Source: Gracilaria gracilis
Lineage: Eukaryota > Rhodophyta > Florideophyceae > Gracilariales > Gracilariaceae
Reading direction: 5' to 3'
Assembly (NCBI GenBank): GCA_030374805.1
Contig: JARGSG010000243.1
Location: 62,001-126,000 of the forward strand
DNA: 64,000 bases
Every line of letters begins with the position of its first letter. Within the stretch, counting starts at the first letter, position 1. The position numbers and the translations under genes are program-made. Positions 61,292-64,000 of the stretch are shown piece by piece. The notes under the pieces were generated by a model. The model ran no database searches. It was not told where the DNA came from and was given only the letters and a program-made list of their open reading frames with translations.

Positions 61292-64000
61292 ATGACACAT
61301 AAAAAATTCACAGAACCATTATTCTTAAATAAAGTTGTAGATAAATCACAACTAAGACAATTAATTATATGGGCTTTTAGAAACTATGGTATAGCTCGTG
61401 CATCTAATATGGCAGATACGTTGAAAGATTTAGGGTTTTTATATGCAACGAAAGCTGGAATATCTTTAAGTTTAGAAGACTTACGTATTCCTCCTGTGAA
61501 AAATAATTTGCTTGATATTACTATGAAAATCATAGCTGAAACAGATAGTAAATATAAGAGAGGAGAAATAACAGCCGTTGAGCGTTTTCAAAAAGTTATT
61601 GATACATGGAATAGTGCCAGTGATACCTTAAAAAAACAAGTAATTAAGTATTTTACAGAGAAAGATCCTTTAAATTCTATATATATGATGGCTTTTTCTG
61701 GAGCAAGAGCTAATATTTCACAGGTAAGACAATTAGTAGGCATGAGAGGTTTAATGGCAGATCCACAAGGGCAAATTATTGATTTACCTATATCAAGTAA
61801 TTTTAGAGAGGGGTTAACAGTAACAGATTATTTTATTTCTTCTTACGGGGCCAGGAAAGGTTTAGTTGATACGGCTTTACGTACAGCAGATTCGGGTTAC
61901 TTAACTCGCCGCTTAGTAGATGTTGCACAAGACGTAATAATAAGAGATTCGGATTGTAACACTTCTAAAGGTATTGTACTAGAAGCTATGATAGATAACA
62001 GGAAAACTTTAATTTCTTTGAATCAGGCTTTGATAGGTCGTGTATTGGCAGAGGATCTTTTTGATTTATCTAATGGTAAATTAATCGCAAGAGCAAATAC
62101 GGAAATATCACCTGAACTAGCTGATGAGATTGTTCGTATAGGTATATCGAGTGTATTAGTGAGATCTCCTATTACATGTGATGCTGTAAAATCAGTATGC
62201 CAGTTATGTTATGGATGGAATTTAGCTCATGGAAGGATTGTGGATTTAGGAGAAGCTGTTGGTATTATTGCAGCTCAGTCTATTGGTGAACCTGGAACTC
62301 AATTGACTATGAGAACATTTCATACTGGTGGAGTTTTTACAGGCGAATTAGCACAGACTGTAATTAGTTCTTCTGAATGTCAAATTGAATATCCAAGCAA
62401 TATTATTTTAAGTGATACACGGACTCGTCATGGTAATCATGCTTTTTTAGTTGAAAAGGATATCAAACTGAAGCTAATAGATATTCATAAAAAGCAAACG
62501 AGTTTACCTTTAGTTAAAGGTTCATTGTTATTTGTACAAAATTTAGATTTTGTAAAATGTGGGCAAATTATAGCAGAGTATCCGATAACTAACAGGATTA
62601 TGACAGAAAAAGCGCAAAAAGCTGTATTAGCTGATTTTTCTGGAAGTGTTTATTTAACAGATTTATCCTTAAATGAAGTTCACAATGAACAAAAGACTTT
62701 TAAAAACGTTATGAAGGGGGGAGTCATATGGATTCTTTCTGGACATGTTTTTACTGTACCACATGATTCACAATTGATGATTGCTGAAAATGATTTTATA
62801 TATGAAAATAATTTAATTGGAAGAACTCAATTTATAGCTCGTTATAATGGAAAAATTCGTATCTTAAAAAAGATGCATGATTCTATGAACGATATAATTA
62901 TTATTACATCTTCTAAAACATATACTAATGTAGATGTTGTAACAAAATTTTATAATGGATATAAAAATTATTTTTTAGTTACTGAGGAACAAGATCAATT
63001 TGTTTTAAAAACTTTACCTAATCAATTGATTATTAATAATCAATTAATTGCTGAATTAATTACTAATCTTTATCGTACAAATACGGGAGGAATTATTAAG
63101 TATTTAGACTTATCTGTATCAGATAAGAAAATAGATGCACAGAATAAAAAAGATTATTATGATATTTTGGATGGTGGTTATGTATTATGGATAGCAGAAG
63201 AAACACATGAAATCAATAAAGATATATCTTTACTTCTAGTTAAGCATGGTCAGTTTGTAGATGAAGGAAAAGAAATTATTAAAAACATTTTTGCTAAAAG
63301 CAGTGGAATTATTGATATTATACAAAAAGATGGTATCGTTAGAGAAATTGTAATTAAACCAGGCATATTATATCCATATGCGAAACATGACAATAATAAG
63401 TCTAGAGGTTTTTTAAGACCTGGTGAAATGATTACTAATAATCTGAAAACAGATAAATTAGTATATTGGGAACATTTCTGTATTACAAATGAACAATTTA
63501 ATTTGATTAGGCCAGTAATAGTATATTCTATTCCTAATAAAACAATGCAATTTACCTATTCTCAAGATTCTTTTAATAATAGTATATGTAATTTAAAATT
63601 AGTAAAACGTATTTATTTTCGAGATGGGGAAAGAATAAAGTCTGTGTCAGGTATAAACATTATTAAAACTTATTTAATAGCTGATTTACAAAAAGAATGT
63701 TCAAATCTACAGTGTACTTTACAGTTGAATCCTGATCCTGTAAATAATTCTATATCTAGGATGAGAATGGTTACAATGGATAAATTATCTTTAAAAGATA
63801 ATAATGATATAACTGGTCTTAAAGATTTATATACAAAAACACGTTTATTAGTTCAAAATAATCAATATGTTGAAAATGGTACTATATTGGCCCAAACGGA
63901 AATATTTTCTTGTCATCAAGGGCAAGTAATTTCTATTCAAAAAAACAGATCTTCCAATCCAAGAATTTTATTGGTTACTTCAATAGATACACGAATTTTT
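61292..64000 (+). CDS. rpoC2: RNA polymerase beta'' subunit (partial, 3' end missing)
   Basis: C-terminal half of beta'. The first 903 codons are in the window and the frame is still open at the right edge. Seen: the N-terminal KFTEPLFLNKVVDKSQLRQLI, the bridge/trigger region MAFSGARANISQVRQLVGMRGLM, a zinc-site region CDAVKSVCQLCYGW and AVGIIAAQSIGEPGTQLTMRTFHTGG. The middle part is the large cyanobacterial-type insertion with low conservation. The family usually runs to about 1200 residues, so roughly 300 are missing. Confidence 0.98.
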   Translation, partial: MTHKKFTEPLFLNKVVDKSQLRQLIIWAFRNYGIARASNMADTLKDLGFLYATKAGISLSLEDLRIPPVKNNLLDITMKIIAETDSKYKRGEITAVERFQKVIDTWNSASDTLKKQVIKYFTEKDPLNSIYMMAFSGARANISQVRQLVGMRGLMADPQGQIIDLPISSNFREGLTVTDYFISSYGARKGLVDTALRTADSGYLTRRLVDVAQDVIIRDSDCNTSKGIVLEAMIDNRKTLISLNQALIGRVLAEDLFDLSNGKLIARANTEISPELADEIVRIGISSVLVRSPITCDAVKSVCQLCYGWNLAHGRIVDLGEAVGIIAAQSIGEPGTQLTMRTFHTGGVFTGELAQTVISSSECQIEYPSNIILSDTRTRHGNHAFLVEKDIKLKLIDIHKKQTSLPLVKGSLLFVQNLDFVKCGQIIAEYPITNRIMTEKAQKAVLADFSGSVYLTDLSLNEVHNEQKTFKNVMKGGVIWILSGHVFTVPHDSQLMIAENDFIYENNLIGRTQFIARYNGKIRILKKMHDSMNDIIIITSSKTYTNVDVVTKFYNGYKNYFLVTEEQDQFVLKTLPNQLIINNQLIAELITNLYRTNTGGIIKYLDLSVSDKKIDAQNKKDYYDILDGGYVLWIAEETHEINKDISLLLVKHGQFVDEGKEIIKNIFAKSSGIIDIIQKDGIVREIVIKPGILYPYAKHDNNKSRGFLRPGEMITNNLKTDKLVYWEHFCITNEQFNLIRPVIVYSIPNKTMQFTYSQDSFNNSICNLKLVKRIYFRDGERIKSVSGINIIKTYLIADLQKECSNLQCTLQLNPDPVNNSISRMRMVTMDKLSLKDNNDITGLKDLYTKTRLLVQNNQYVENGTILAQTEIFSCHQGQVISIQKNRSSNPRILLVTSIDTRIF

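Overview
The window is a contiguous piece of a red algal plastid genome, most likely from a florideophyte. The evidence is the gene content. Phycobilisome genes (apcE, apcA, apcB) and plastid-encoded heme oxygenase (pbsA) sit beside genes that green plastids have lost: dnaK, tufA, secY, tatC, accB, acpP, pdhA/pdhB, argB, ilvB, preA, bas1, acsF, petF, psaD, psaE, ycf33, ycf36, ycf38, ycf45 and ycf47. The DNA is very AT-rich, the genes are intronless and spacers are mostly under 300 bp. I recognise 84 genes: 78 protein genes (ilvB and rpoC2 are cut by the window edges) and 6 tRNAs. I see no rRNA, CRISPR array, transposon, integrase or virus-like element. The species cannot be read from this stretch.

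Layout. (1) 1-4162: ilvB and ycf33 (-), argB (+), three tRNAs with anticodons CAT, GCT and GTC (+), ftsH (-). (2) 4333-8350: psaE (+), the psbB-psbT-psbH unit (-) with psbN on the opposite strand, ycf38 (-), petF (+). (3) 8414-23271: one dense minus-strand block read from rpl3 down to rps10. It joins the bacterial S10, spc, alpha and str operons, with rpl13, rps9 and rpl31 inserted, and includes secY, rpoA and tufA. (4) 23533-31407: dnaK (+), trnG and psbZ (-), psbK and petG (+), then psaA-psaB-rps14 (-). (5) 31637-40217: accB (-), ycf45 and acpP (+), trnS(TGA), psaD and acsF (-), then a plus-strand run petN, petM, ycf47, ycf36, trnfM, bas1, pbsA, rpl35, rpl20. (6) 40407-45551: preA (-), pdhA-pdhB (+), petA and tatC (-). 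(7) 45889-52335: apcE-apcA-apcB (+), then ycf3-atpB-atpE (-). (8) 52518-64000: infB (+), rpl33-rps18 (-), rps20 (+), rpoB-rpoC1-rpoC2 (+).

The genes cover gene expression (32 ribosomal proteins, four RNA polymerase subunits, EF-Tu, IF-2), light capture and electron transport (PSI, PSII, cytochrome b6f, phycobilisome core, ferredoxin, ATP synthase F1), protein handling (FtsH, DnaK, SecY, a SecG-like protein, TatC) and metabolism (acetyl-CoA and malonyl-CoA supply, tetrapyrroles, prenyl diphosphates, arginine and branched-chain amino acids). Convergent gene pairs are usually separated by inverted repeats that look like bidirectional terminators. The best is a perfect 27-bp stem between petF and rps10.

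I did not find a new multi-gene system. The points most worth a second look are small: a CAT-anticodon tRNA with three mispaired stem positions and uncertain identity, non-ATG starts for infB and rps8, the petF/rps10 hairpin that contains a stop codon, overlapping ribosomal genes, and conserved genes without a settled role (ycf33, ycf36, ycf38, ycf45).
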